Shown here in pieces: positions 8,985 through 16,724 of a DNA stretch of 64,000 nt. This DNA is from UBA3537 sp049889395 (GTDB lineage: Bacteria; Bacteroidota; Bacteroidia; Flavobacteriales; Flavobacteriaceae): assembly GCA_049889395.1 (NCBI GenBank), contig JBMHDM010000030.1, positions 9,359 to 73,358 on the forward strand. Direction: 5' to 3'. A program made the translations under genes and the position numbers. The notes beneath the pieces are model-generated. The model searched no databases. It saw only the letters and a list, made by a program, of their open reading frames with translations, and was not told the origin of the DNA. The stretch's first letter is position 1, and each line of letters starts with the position of its first letter.

Positions 8985-10571
8985 ATGACTTTTCAATCCA
9001 TTCCGAGAGCTTTCGAGATTAATCAAAGAATTCACCACAAAACCTATCTTGTTGATGGGGAACTCAAAACTTGGGATGGACCTACCTCCGAAGTGTATTC
9101 AACTATTTCTTCCTCTCCAGACTATGCTCCAACTTTACTGGGATCCATTCCATTACTAGAAAAAGAACAAGCTTTTGAAGCTCTGGATTCTGCCAGCAAT
9201 GCCTATGACAACGGACAAGGACTATGGCCAACTATGAAAGTTTCTGACCGAATTGCCTGCATGCAGAAATTTGTCGCTCAGATGAAAACCAAGCGCGAGC
9301 AAGTCGTAAAATATTTAATGTGGGAAATTGGAAAAAATTATAAAGATTCCCAAAAAGAATTTGATCGTACAGTTGATTACATTTATGACACCATTGACGA
9401 TTACAAACAACTAGACCGCAATGCAGCCAAATTTCATAAACATTCAGGAGTTTATGCCCATATAAGAAGAGGACCCTTGGGGGTTGTTCTATGTTTGGGC
9501 CCGTACAATTATCCACTAAATGAAACATTCGCCCTACTGATACCCGCCCTGATTATGGGTAATACAACTATATTTAAACCCGCTAAATTAGGAGTTTTAC
9601 TACTTACTCCCCTCATGGAAGCTTTCCAAAATAGCTTCCCAAAAGGAGTTGTAAACATCCTTTTTGGTCGAGGTAGAACATTGGCATCGCCTCTTATGGA
9701 AACTGGAAAAATTGATGTTCTAGCGCTTATAGGTCACAGTAATTCAGCAAATGCCCTTCAAAATGCTCATCCAAAAAAGAATAGACTCAGAATAGTACTT
9801 GGTCTTGAAGCCAAAAACCCTGCTATTGTTTTACCAGATGCCGATATCGATTTGGCTGTTGATGAATGTATTGCTGGGACGTTATCCTTCAATGGACAAC
9901 GTTGTACTGCTCTAAAAATCTTATATATCCACGAACAAATTTTTGAACAATTTAAAACCAAATTCTGCGAAAAGGTAGACGCCCTAAAGTTTGGTAACCC
10001 TTGGGACGATGGTGCCATGCTAACCCCTCTTCCTGAAGTTAATAAGCCCGATTACATTCAGAGTCTTATCGATGATGCTATTGAGAAAGGTGCAAAAATT
10101 TTAAATAAAAAAGGCGGTGAACGAACAGAAAATTATATTTATCCCTCTGTTTTATTTCCTGTAGATAAATCTATGAATGTTTATCATGAAGAACAATTTG
10201 GTCCTGTTATTCCAATGATGACTTTTAATGACATCCAAAAGCCATTGAATGATATGGCAGAATCTAGTTATGGACAGCAAGTTAGTGTATTCGGTAAAAA
10301 TACCAAGACTCTGGCACCCCTAATAGATACTCTAGTTAATTTAGTTTGTCGAGTAAATCTTAACAGCTCATGCCAAAGAGGTCCAGATGTTTTTCCGTTT
10401 ACGGGAAGAAAAGACTCAGCCTTTAGCACTTTGAGTGTCAGAGACGCATTACGATCTTTCTCAATTAGAACCTTCGTTGCGGCTAAGGATAATCCTTACA
10501 ACAGTGATATTCTCAAAGAAATGTTGGAAGAAAAACAGTCTAACTTTATCAGCACAGACTATTTACTCTAG
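8985..10571 (+). CDS. gapN: NADP-dependent glyceraldehyde-3-phosphate dehydrogenase, ALDH type (GapN-like)
   Basis: A 528-residue aldehyde dehydrogenase superfamily protein. Visible parts: cofactor-binding segment GVVLCLGPYNYPLNE and IFKPAK, and the catalytic Cys in FNGQRCTALK (about residue 307). GapN oxidises glyceraldehyde 3-phosphate directly to 3-phosphoglycerate, making NADPH and bypassing ATP formation. The usual general-base motif ELGGK reads GLEAK here: aligned on the Lys, Gly (about 273) replaces the Glu and a Glu sits two residues later (about 275). The GapN assignment rests on overall resemblance to Bacteroidota proteins and is less sure than the superfamily. ATG 8985 is preferred over TTG 8976. 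Confidence 0.82.
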   Translation: MTFQSIPRAFEINQRIHHKTYLVDGELKTWDGPTSEVYSTISSSPDYAPTLLGSIPLLEKEQAFEALDSASNAYDNGQGLWPTMKVSDRIACMQKFVAQMKTKREQVVKYLMWEIGKNYKDSQKEFDRTVDYIYDTIDDYKQLDRNAAKFHKHSGVYAHIRRGPLGVVLCLGPYNYPLNETFALLIPALIMGNTTIFKPAKLGVLLLTPLMEAFQNSFPKGVVNILFGRGRTLASPLMETGKIDVLALIGHSNSANALQNAHPKKNRLRIVLGLEAKNPAIVLPDADIDLAVDECIAGTLSFNGQRCTALKILYIHEQIFEQFKTKFCEKVDALKFGNPWDDGAMLTPLPEVNKPDYIQSLIDDAIEKGAKILNKKGGERTENYIYPSVLFPVDKSMNVYHEEQFGPVIPMMTFNDIQKPLNDMAESSYGQQVSVFGKNTKTLAPLIDTLVNLVCRVNLNSSCQRGPDVFPFTGRKDSAFSTLSVRDALRSFSIRTFVAAKDNPYNSDILKEMLEEKQSNFISTDYLL

Positions 10572-10592
10572 TTAAGTTTAATTTTTTTCTAT

Positions 10593-10600
10593 TACCTTTG
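10593..10600 (+). promoter_or_regulatory. Bacteroidota -7 box before pyrR
   Basis: TACCTTTG matches TAnnTTTG, 23 bases before the pyrR start codon, so a short leader is predicted. The -33 region is not clear. Confidence 0.6.
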
Positions 10601-10623
10601 CGCTCGTATATGTTGAATACATC

Positions 10624-11163
10624 ATGAGTCAAAAAGTTTTACTGAATCATAAAGAAGTAAACATCATTCTTCACCGACTGGCTTGCCAACTCATTGAAAG
10701 ACATACTGATTTTTCAAATACCATATTAGTAGGTTTACAACCCAGGGGGATTTATTTGTCCAATAGGATAAAAACTATCTTGCAAGACGAATATGGTATA
10801 AATCAAGTTCAATCGGGGCAATTAGACATCACATTTTACAGAGACGATTTTAGACGTACAGTCAAACCTTTAACGGCCAACACAACAGAAATGGATTATG
10901 CGGTTGAGGGCAAACAAATCGTTTTTATTGATGATGTTTTGTACACAGGACGAAGTATTCGTGCAGCTCTTACAGCTATTCAATCCTATGGACGTCCAAT
11001 GAGTATAGAATTATTGATATTAATTGACAGAAGATTTAGTAGGCACCTTCCCATCCAACCTGACTACAGAGGCCGACAAGTAGATGCAATTGACGACGAA
11101 AAAGTCATTGTAAACTGGAGTGAAACACAAGGTGAGGACAGCGTATATTTGATAAAACAATAA
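10624..11163 (+). CDS. pyrR: PyrR, pyr operon regulator / uracil phosphoribosyltransferase
   Basis: A 179-residue type I phosphoribosyltransferase fold with the PRPP-binding motif IVFIDDVLYTGRSIRAAL (about residues 100-117) and the early RIAxQLIER-like helix (RLACQLIERH). PyrR binds pyr mRNA in response to UMP in Gram-positives and has UPRTase activity; in Bacteroidota it commonly sits before pyrB as here. No obvious PyrR-type attenuator was found in the short leader, so its regulatory role here is uncertain. Three bases separate it from pyrB. Confidence 0.92.
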   Translation: MSQKVLLNHKEVNIILHRLACQLIERHTDFSNTILVGLQPRGIYLSNRIKTILQDEYGINQVQSGQLDITFYRDDFRRTVKPLTANTTEMDYAVEGKQIVFIDDVLYTGRSIRAALTAIQSYGRPMSIELLILIDRRFSRHLPIQPDYRGRQVDAIDDEKVIVNWSETQGEDSVYLIKQ

Positions 11164-11166
11164 CAC

Positions 11167-12096
11167 ATGAGTACCCTAAGTGTCGATCATTTATTAGGAA
11201 TTAAACAGCTAAAAAAATCAGATATTGAGCTTATTTTTCAAACTGCCGATCATTTCAAAGAAGTTATAAATCGTCCCATAAAAAAAGTCCCCTCACTTCG
11301 TGATATTACAATAGCCAATTTGTTTTTTGAAAATTCAACACGCACAAAACTTTCTTTTGAAATTGCCCAAAAACGTTTATCAGCTGATGTAATTAATTTT
11401 TCTGCCTCACAATCCTCTGTCAAAAAAGGGGAAACACTGATAGATACTGTAAATAATATTTTGTCCATGAAAGTGGATATGGTAGTAATGCGTCATCCTA
11501 AACCTGGTGCTGCAGAATTTTTACAGCAACATGTTAATGCACGTATTATCAATGCTGGTGATGGAGCTCACGAGCATCCTACACAAGCGCTTCTAGACAC
11601 TTACTCAATAAGAGAAAAGTTTGGTTCTGTCGAAGGCAAAAAAGTTGCTATCATAGGCGATATTCTTCATTCTCGTGTGGCGCTGTCTAACATATTTGCC
11701 TTAAAATCATTAGGAGCAGAAGTAATGGTCTGTGGTCCAAAATCCTTGATTCCGAAATATATCCACGAACTTGGTGTCCAGGTAGAGTATGATCTAAAAA
11801 CCGCTCTTGGATGGTGCGACGTGGCGAATATGCTACGCGTTCAAAATGAAAGAATGGAAGTTCGATATTTTCCAAGCGTCAGAGAATATGCTCAACAATA
11901 TGGTTTGACAAAAACACTCTTGGATTCTATCGGTAAAGATATTGTAATTATGCATCCAGGTCCAATTAATAGAGGCGTAGAAATTACCAGTGAAGTAGCT
12001 GATTCTCAAAACGCTATCATCTTAGATCAAGTCGAAAATGGCGTAGCCATTCGTATGGCAGTAACCTATTTATTAGCTTCTAAAATTAAGGCATAG
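11167..12096 (+). CDS. pyrB: Aspartate carbamoyltransferase catalytic subunit
   Basis: A 309-residue ATCase with the carbamoyl-phosphate loop FFENSTRTKLSFE (about 56-68), the HPTQALLD motif and the C-terminal HPGPINRGVEI signature. It makes N-carbamoyl-aspartate, the first committed step of pyrimidine synthesis. It lies in the pyrR-pyrB-unknown-rnz run. Its TAG stop is immediately followed by the ATG of the next gene. No pyrI is nearby, so it probably works as the catalytic trimer alone (inference). Confidence 0.97.
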   Translation: MSTLSVDHLLGIKQLKKSDIELIFQTADHFKEVINRPIKKVPSLRDITIANLFFENSTRTKLSFEIAQKRLSADVINFSASQSSVKKGETLIDTVNNILSMKVDMVVMRHPKPGAAEFLQQHVNARIINAGDGAHEHPTQALLDTYSIREKFGSVEGKKVAIIGDILHSRVALSNIFALKSLGAEVMVCGPKSLIPKYIHELGVQVEYDLKTALGWCDVANMLRVQNERMEVRYFPSVREYAQQYGLTKTLLDSIGKDIVIMHPGPINRGVEITSEVADSQNAIILDQVENGVAIRMAVTYLLASKIKA

Positions 12097-12423
12097 ATGA
12101 GTTTAGATCTTCCTAATGATATTGTCTTTGTACATCAAAATCAAAGTACCATTTCTAAACTGTTACAAGACTTTGACTTTGAATCTCATAGCAAACAAAA
12201 TATCATCTTTTTTGTTGGAAATCATCAAGATTTGACGGCTGATTTTTTAAATATTATTTCTGATGTTTCTATGAAACATCAGCAACACAATAAATCATTT
12301 GTATTGGTTTGTTCTGCATTTTCTCCCGAGGACTGGCCAGACCATCTAGTTGTTGCTCCGAGCCAACAGGAGGCCCTTGATATCATCGACATGGAGGAGA
12401 TGCAACGAGATTTAGGATTTTAA
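12097..12423 (+). CDS. Conserved small protein of unknown function, between pyrB and rnz
   Basis: A 108-residue soluble acidic protein with no signal peptide, membrane segment or recognised motif. Its alternating hydrophobic strands (DIVFVHQ, NIIFFVG, SFVLVCS) and intervening helices suggest a small alpha/beta fold. The C-terminal APSQQEALDIIDMEEMQRDLGF segment looks helical. It begins directly on the pyrB stop codon and is followed closely by rnz, so it is cotranscribed and probably translationally coupled. Function unknown; a link to RNA processing is only a guess from position. Confidence 0.75.
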   Translation: MSLDLPNDIVFVHQNQSTISKLLQDFDFESHSKQNIIFFVGNHQDLTADFLNIISDVSMKHQQHNKSFVLVCSAFSPEDWPDHLVVAPSQQEALDIIDMEEMQRDLGF

Positions 12424-12435
12424 TCATATGATGTT

Positions 12436-13341
12436 TTGAAATTAACCATTTTAGGTTGTTATAGCGCTACACCAAGAATTATTGCTCAAACCACTTCTCA
12501 AGTTTTGAACACTCGCGGTCATGTGTTTTTAATTGACTGTGGTGAGGGAACACAAGTTGAATTGAGAAAACATAAAATCAAATTCAACCAGATTAAACAT
12601 ATTTTTATTTCACACTTACATGGCGATCATTACTTTGGGCTCATTGGTTTGATTTCAACTTTTCGTCTATTAAATAGAGAGACTGACTTACATATACATG
12701 GTCCAAAAGGGCTTAAAGATATTATCTTATTACAATTAAAACTGTCTAAATCCTGGACAAATTACAATCTTATTTTTCATGAATTGACCTCAACTCACTC
12801 AGAATTAATTTTTGAAGATGATAAAGTTGAAATTCATACCATACCACTAGATCATCGCGTATATACCAATGGATTTTTGTTTAAAGAAAAACCATTTGAT
12901 CGAAAGTTATTGATTGATAGGGCAGAGGCCAAAAACATTGATGTAGCTTATTATAGAAAATTAAAACAAGGTGCTGACGTAAAAAATGAAAATGGTGTCT
13001 TAATCGCCAACAGCGAGGTTACTGCTGATGGGCCTCCAGCAAAAAGTTATGCGTTTTGTAGTGATACGGCTTACAACGAAGCTATTATTCCAATTATTAA
13101 TCAGGTTGATGTGCTATATCATGAGTCCACTTTCTTAGACGAACATGAAAATCTGTCTGAAAAAACCAAACACTCTACTGCAAAACAAGCAGCCATGATT
13201 GCAAAACAGGCGGATGTTGGAAAATTAATTCTTGGACACTATTCGTCGCGTTATAACGATGTTGAAGCATTCAGGACGGAAGCTTTATCCGTTTTTGATA
13301 AGGTTGAATTGGCCAAAGATGGCAAAACGTTTCAGCTGTAA
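12436..13341 (+). CDS. rnz: Ribonuclease Z (tRNA 3' endonuclease)
   Basis: A 301-residue metallo-beta-lactamase fold enzyme with the zinc motif SHLHGDH (HxHxDH) near residue 60, further metal ligands in CSDTAYN and ILGHYSSRY, and the N-terminal MKLTILGCYSATPR typical of this family. It cuts tRNA precursors 3' of the discriminator base. The best start is TTG 12436. Two ATG codons just upstream (12428 and 12431) are in another frame and reach a TGA (12437-12439) that overlaps this TTG. The gene end overlaps a converging pseudogene by 10 bases. Confidence 0.92.
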   Translation: MKLTILGCYSATPRIIAQTTSQVLNTRGHVFLIDCGEGTQVELRKHKIKFNQIKHIFISHLHGDHYFGLIGLISTFRLLNRETDLHIHGPKGLKDIILLQLKLSKSWTNYNLIFHELTSTHSELIFEDDKVEIHTIPLDHRVYTNGFLFKEKPFDRKLLIDRAEAKNIDVAYYRKLKQGADVKNENGVLIANSEVTADGPPAKSYAFCSDTAYNEAIIPIINQVDVLYHESTFLDEHENLSEKTKHSTAKQAAMIAKQADVGKLILGHYSSRYNDVEAFRTEALSVFDKVELAKDGKTFQL

Positions 13342-14074
13342 TTCGAGATTTCTAAAACACTATTCCCAAACAAAACTTTAGTTCCTTCCGAATAATGCGA
13401 TCGATTTGGAGGGTGATTCAAAAGATTATAAAATTTTGGCTGATCGACATTCATTTGCTTAAGATTCAGTTGTTTGACATGCCACGCCTCATGTTGAATA
13501 TCAGAACGATATATTTTATTGTTTTTATTAATAAATATGGCATTTCGGTCCAACAACCATCGATCCAACGCGTTGTATTCTTGTTTTTGAGGTCCCATTT
13601 TGTATTTTATCGTTAAATTACTTGTGCGGTCTTTAACTACAAATGAATGATTGGTTCGTCTTATTTTTGCAGGATCATATTGTAACCCAGAAATTAATCT
13701 TGCCATTAAACAAGATAGGGCTTTTTGCCCTTTAATACTTAAAAAGTAAATCCCAGATTTCCCATTGCATCGTACATAAGTTCTGATATTTATGACGTGA
13801 AGATCAAAAATTAATGGGACTGCTGGCCATTGAAGTGGCCTAATATGTTTCACATCAAAAGCTATTATTGACACCCAGTAGTTTTTTTATATTAATCTAG
13901 TTCTAAAGATTTTGGAACATGTAGTTGCAAGGCCTTTTTTTCTACTTTGTAGTGTAAGAAGACAACGTTTTCCCATTCCTGAAAAAAAATCTTTTTCTTA
14001 TTGGTTGCCAAAATGAGTTGTTTATTTGGGGTTCTTTGGATTTCAAATGATTTTTTTAAATTATAAATATTCAA
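13332..14074 (-). pseudogene. Broken DUF2071 (YqjF-like) gene
   Basis: Two pieces of one protein lie in different frames. The upstream piece (14074-13892) starts at TTG and ends ...LHVPKSLELD then TAA (13894-13892). The downstream piece resumes ...NYWVSIIAFDVKHIRPLQW and continues to a TGA at 13334-13332. In DUF2071 proteins the LELD segment is followed within a few residues by a V-S-x-x-A/P-F strand, so the two pieces are contiguous. Joining them needs both TAA changed to a sense codon (TTA would give Leu) and one extra base in the seven-A run (plus-strand T run 13882-13888). DUF2071 has no firm biochemical role. The upstream neighbour is also frameshifted. Confidence 0.85.
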
Positions 14075-14227
14075 AAATTCTTCTACTCAAAAGAAAAGTT
14101 ATACCAACCAAAACAAGCTTGTAAAACCAACGTTTTTTGGTTTTTTTATCTTTTTTGCCACTAGGTATATGAAATAGAAGTACAATCCAAAGGTTGTAAT
14201 ATCAGAAATAATGTCTAAGGTTGTCAT
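14061..14227 (-). pseudogene. Frameshifted small two-helix membrane protein
   Basis: ATG (14227-14225) opens a frame reading MTTLDIISDITTFGLYFYFI-YLVAKK, one hydrophobic helix, which as written ends at TAA 14101-14099 after 42 residues. One extra base in an A run (plus-strand T runs 14141-14156) would instead continue as KDKKTKKRWFYKLVLVG then a second hydrophobic segment ending at TAA 14063-14061. That reading gives a sensible helix-loop-helix protein whose end overlaps the start of the DUF2071 gene by 14 bases. I do not recognise the family. It is either a frameshifted gene or a real 42-residue peptide. Confidence 0.5.
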
Positions 14228-14358
14228 GGTTTTTCAGTTACGTTATATAAAAAAGCTTAATTTGTATACGTACCTCAAATCCTAAATCTACCCCATAGTC
14301 GGATACCTAATTAAGAAAATTGTCTGAGAAATGTATATTTCTGGGGCAAGCAGAGTAT

Positions 14359-14390
14359 CAAATGTAATAAAAATATTAAAACCCTTCAAA
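14359..14390 (-). promoter_or_regulatory. Leftward Bacteroidota promoter (TTTG-N20-TACATTTG)
   Basis: On the minus strand a -33 TTTG (14390-14387) and a -7 TACATTTG (14366-14359) are spaced by 20 bases, the consensus layout. It would drive the two decayed genes to its left. The -33 box lies within the end of the TIGR02757 gene. Confidence 0.6.
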
Positions 14391-15167
14391 GACACCAAGT
14401 CCAAAAAGTGCAAAATCGTATTTTACGGGGTCGTTTACATCAAGTTGTCTCAAAATCTGATCTAATTCAATTACAGCTTTAGCATCGTTTTGAGTTCTCT
14501 TTAGCAGTCCTAATTTTCTGGCTACGTTTCCAGAGTGAACATCCAAAGGGCAGGACAATTGCTTAGGCTTCAAAGTGGACCACAAACCAAAATCAACTCC
14601 AGTTATATTTGGTCTAACCATCCAACGTAAAAACATGTTTATTCGTTTTGCTGCTGAATTGTTTAAAGGATCACTGATGTGTTTTTTTGTTCGTTCTGTG
14701 TGTTCAATTTCAAAAAAATGATTTTTAAAATGATGTATGGCATTTTGCAGCGATTCGGATGTACTGTATCGATGGAATAGGGCTTCCATACCGCCGTATG
14801 TATCGTATATGTGCCTCAAGCTCTTTACAAATTGAACGGCATCAATCCAATTGAATGTTCGATGCACAAAACCCTCTAATCCTTTTAAATCCGTATCAGC
14901 GTGATTCATCACAAAGTCATGGGGGGAGTGATCCATTCGTTCCATAAAACTACTAGAACTTTTAATGATACTTTTTCGATTACCCCAAGCAATAGTAGCC
15001 GTTATAAAAGCGGAGATTTCTATATCTTCTTTCTTATTGAAACGGTGGGGTATTTGAATGGGATCACTTTTTATAAATTCTGTGGTGTTGTATTGCTCAA
15101 CTTTGGAGTCTAAAAAACCTTTTAAATCTGCCCAATTTAGCCCTGAGTTGTTAGAAAATTTTCCCAT
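14376..15167 (-). CDS. TIGR02757 (DUF2400) family protein
   Basis: A 263-residue soluble, mostly helical protein matching the TIGR02757/DUF2400 family common in Bacteroidota. Recognisable stretches are ISAFITATIAWGNRKSI, KRINMFLRWMVRP, the segment LSCPLDVHSGNVARKLGL and the C-terminal DPVKYDFALFGLGVFE. The R/H-G-N and late D-P-V-K-Y-D-F pattern suggests a helix-hairpin-helix-like fold related to DNA glycosylases, but activity is unproven. Its start overlaps the end of the ABC ATPase gene by 17 bases, so the two are cotranscribed. Confidence 0.88.
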   Translation of the reverse strand: MGKFSNNSGLNWADLKGFLDSKVEQYNTTEFIKSDPIQIPHRFNKKEDIEISAFITATIAWGNRKSIIKSSSSFMERMDHSPHDFVMNHADTDLKGLEGFVHRTFNWIDAVQFVKSLRHIYDTYGGMEALFHRYSTSESLQNAIHHFKNHFFEIEHTERTKKHISDPLNNSAAKRINMFLRWMVRPNITGVDFGLWSTLKPKQLSCPLDVHSGNVARKLGLLKRTQNDAKAVIELDQILRQLDVNDPVKYDFALFGLGVFEGF

Positions 15168-15810
15168 CGGTCATGGTAATTTTTCGATCGGCCATGTTGG
15201 CCAGTTCAGGATTGTGGGTTACAATGATGAAAGTATAGCCAAAAGCATCTCTGAGATCAAAAAATAATTGGTGTAATTGTTCTGCTGTAGCACTATCTAA
15301 ATTACCTGAGGGCTCATCGGCGAGTACAACTTTTGGTTGGTTGACAAGGGCCCTAGCCACAGCAACGCGTTGCTGTTCTCCGCCAGAAAGTTCATTGGGT
15401 TTGTGGTGATACCGCTCCGTAAGACCCAAAAAATCCAACAAAGTTTTTGCCTTTTCTATAGCGTCATGTTCTGCAGTTCCTTTGATAAACGCTGGAAGGC
15501 AAACATTTTCTAGTGCAGAAAATTCTGGAAGCAATTGATGAAACTGAAACACAAATCCTAAGTTTTCGTTTCTAAACTTGGCCAATTCCTTTTCATTAAG
15601 TTTATCTAGGTCAATATTGTTGATCGTTAGCTTATAACCATTTTTGTTGGAGGGTGTGTCTAAAGTGCCTAAAATTTGTAACAAGGTTGTTTTTCCAGCT
15701 CCAGATGCACCAACAATAGACACAATTTCGCCTGTCTTGACTTCAAGATCGACGCCTTTTAAAACTTCAAGGACATCGTAATTTTTTCGTATGTTTCTGG
15801 CCTGTATCAC
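15151..15810 (-). CDS. ABC transporter ATP-binding protein, LolD-like
   Basis: A 219-residue ABC ATPase: Walker A GASGAGKTT (residues 34-42), Q-loop FQFHQLLPE, signature LSGGEQQRVAVARAL, Walker B VVLADEPSGNLD and H-loop VTHNPEL. Sequence type matches the MacB/LolD group, whose members power lipoprotein release (LolCDE) or export by MacB-like permeases. No permease gene is adjacent; the partner must be encoded elsewhere, as I believe is common for this gene in flavobacteria. Diverges from msrA. Confidence 0.88.
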   Translation of the reverse strand: MIQARNIRKNYDVLEVLKGVDLEVKTGEIVSIVGASGAGKTTLLQILGTLDTPSNKNGYKLTINNIDLDKLNEKELAKFRNENLGFVFQFHQLLPEFSALENVCLPAFIKGTAEHDAIEKAKTLLDFLGLTERYHHKPNELSGGEQQRVAVARALVNQPKVVLADEPSGNLDSATAEQLHQLFFDLRDAFGYTFIIVTHNPELANMADRKITMTDGKIF

Positions 15811-15878
15811 TTTTGTAAATTTATATTAAAAGCAGTAGTTGTGCAATCAAATTAACGTTTTTTAAGACTTACTTTTCC

Positions 15879-15886
15879 TACCTTTG
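15879..15886 (+). promoter_or_regulatory. Bacteroidota -7 box before msrA
   Basis: TACCTTTG matches TAnnTTTG. Transcription would begin near 15892, downstream of the in-frame GTG at 15888, which supports ATG 15906 as the start. Confidence 0.65.
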
Positions 15887-15905
15887 AGTGCTTAAATTTA
15901 ATGTT

Positions 15906-16448
15906 ATGGAAGAAGCTGTATTTTGTGGTGGGTGTTTTTGGTGTACAGAAGCCGTTTTCAAAAGACTAAAGGGTGTGAAATCTGTACAGTCTGGATATAC
16001 AGGTGGGTTTATTAAAAACCCGGCTTACAGAGAAGTTTGTGAAGGACGTACTGGTCATGCTGAAGGGATACGACTAGAATTTAACCCTCAGGTAATTTCC
16101 TACAAAGAACTTCTTGAAATCTTTTTTTCCACACACAATCCAACCACTCTTAATCGTCAAGGACATGATATTGGTACTCAATATCGTTCAGCTATTTTTT
16201 ACACTTCGGATGATCAAAAAGACGTAGCCCTTTCTGTTATTGATTTTTTAAATCAATCTAATGTCTTTGAAAGTTCCATTGTCACTACTGTAGAACCACT
16301 GCAAGAGTTTTATGATGCCGAAATAGATCATCATGATTACTATGACCGAAATAAAGACCAATCGTATTGTCAATTTGTTATTTTACCGAAAATAAAACAT
16401 CTCAATCAGCGTTTTGAGTCTAAACTCAAATCTAGTGACCCTGAATAA
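15906..16448 (+). CDS. msrA: Peptide-methionine (S)-S-oxide reductase MsrA
   Basis: A 180-residue MsrA with the catalytic motif GCFWCTE (catalytic Cys at residue 10), GYTGG, the HAEG segment, IGTQYRS and the C-terminal DHHDYYDRN. It reduces methionine-S-sulfoxide in proteins, using thioredoxin. No signal peptide is seen, so it is cytosolic. ATG 15906 fits both the promoter and the usual N-terminus; GTG 15888 is excluded by the promoter position. Its end overlaps the next small membrane gene by 14 bases. Confidence 0.95.
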   Translation: MEEAVFCGGCFWCTEAVFKRLKGVKSVQSGYTGGFIKNPAYREVCEGRTGHAEGIRLEFNPQVISYKELLEIFFSTHNPTTLNRQGHDIGTQYRSAIFYTSDDQKDVALSVIDFLNQSNVFESSIVTTVEPLQEFYDAEIDHHDYYDRNKDQSYCQFVILPKIKHLNQRFESKLKSSDPE

Positions 16449-16698
16449 TTTACCAAAATATCAAAAACTTATTGTCAGTATTATAGGTGACCTTTTGGGT
16501 TATGTTTCTTTTATTGTACCCATTTTCGATGTCGTTTGGGCCCCGCTATCGGGCTATATTATGTCTAAATTATACGATGGAAAAAAAGGAAAAATTGCTG
16601 GGGTCTTGGTATTTATTGAAGAAGCACTTCCATTTCTGGACGTGCTTCCTTCATTTTTAATCCTATGGATTTACACTTACTATTTCGATCAGGAATAG
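16435..16698 (+). CDS. Small two-helix membrane protein, unknown function
   Basis: An 87-residue protein (GTG start, overlapping the msrA end) with two or three hydrophobic stretches: VSIIGDLLGYVSFIVPIFDV, a short loop LSGYIMSKLYDGKKGK, and VLVFIEEALPFLDVLPSFLILW. The pattern suggests an inner-membrane hairpin. The GTG start is chosen to limit overlap with msrA; a TTG at 16414 would add seven residues. I recall similar hypothetical proteins in flavobacteria but no function. Probably cotranscribed with msrA. Confidence 0.7.
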   Translation: MTLNNLPKYQKLIVSIIGDLLGYVSFIVPIFDVVWAPLSGYIMSKLYDGKKGKIAGVLVFIEEALPFLDVLPSFLILWIYTYYFDQE

Positions 16699-16724
16699 TC
16701 AGCTTTACCCATTGTTGTTGCGAA

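Noticed and set aside
13395..13616. A rightward open frame opposite the DUF2071 remnant
   Set aside because: The minus strand shows clear DUF2071 similarity; the opposite frame is low-complexity and hydrophobic by chance.
15058..15267. A rightward open frame across the overlap of the ABC ATPase and TIGR02757 genes
   Set aside because: Both minus-strand genes are well supported and the overlap is ordinary operon packing.
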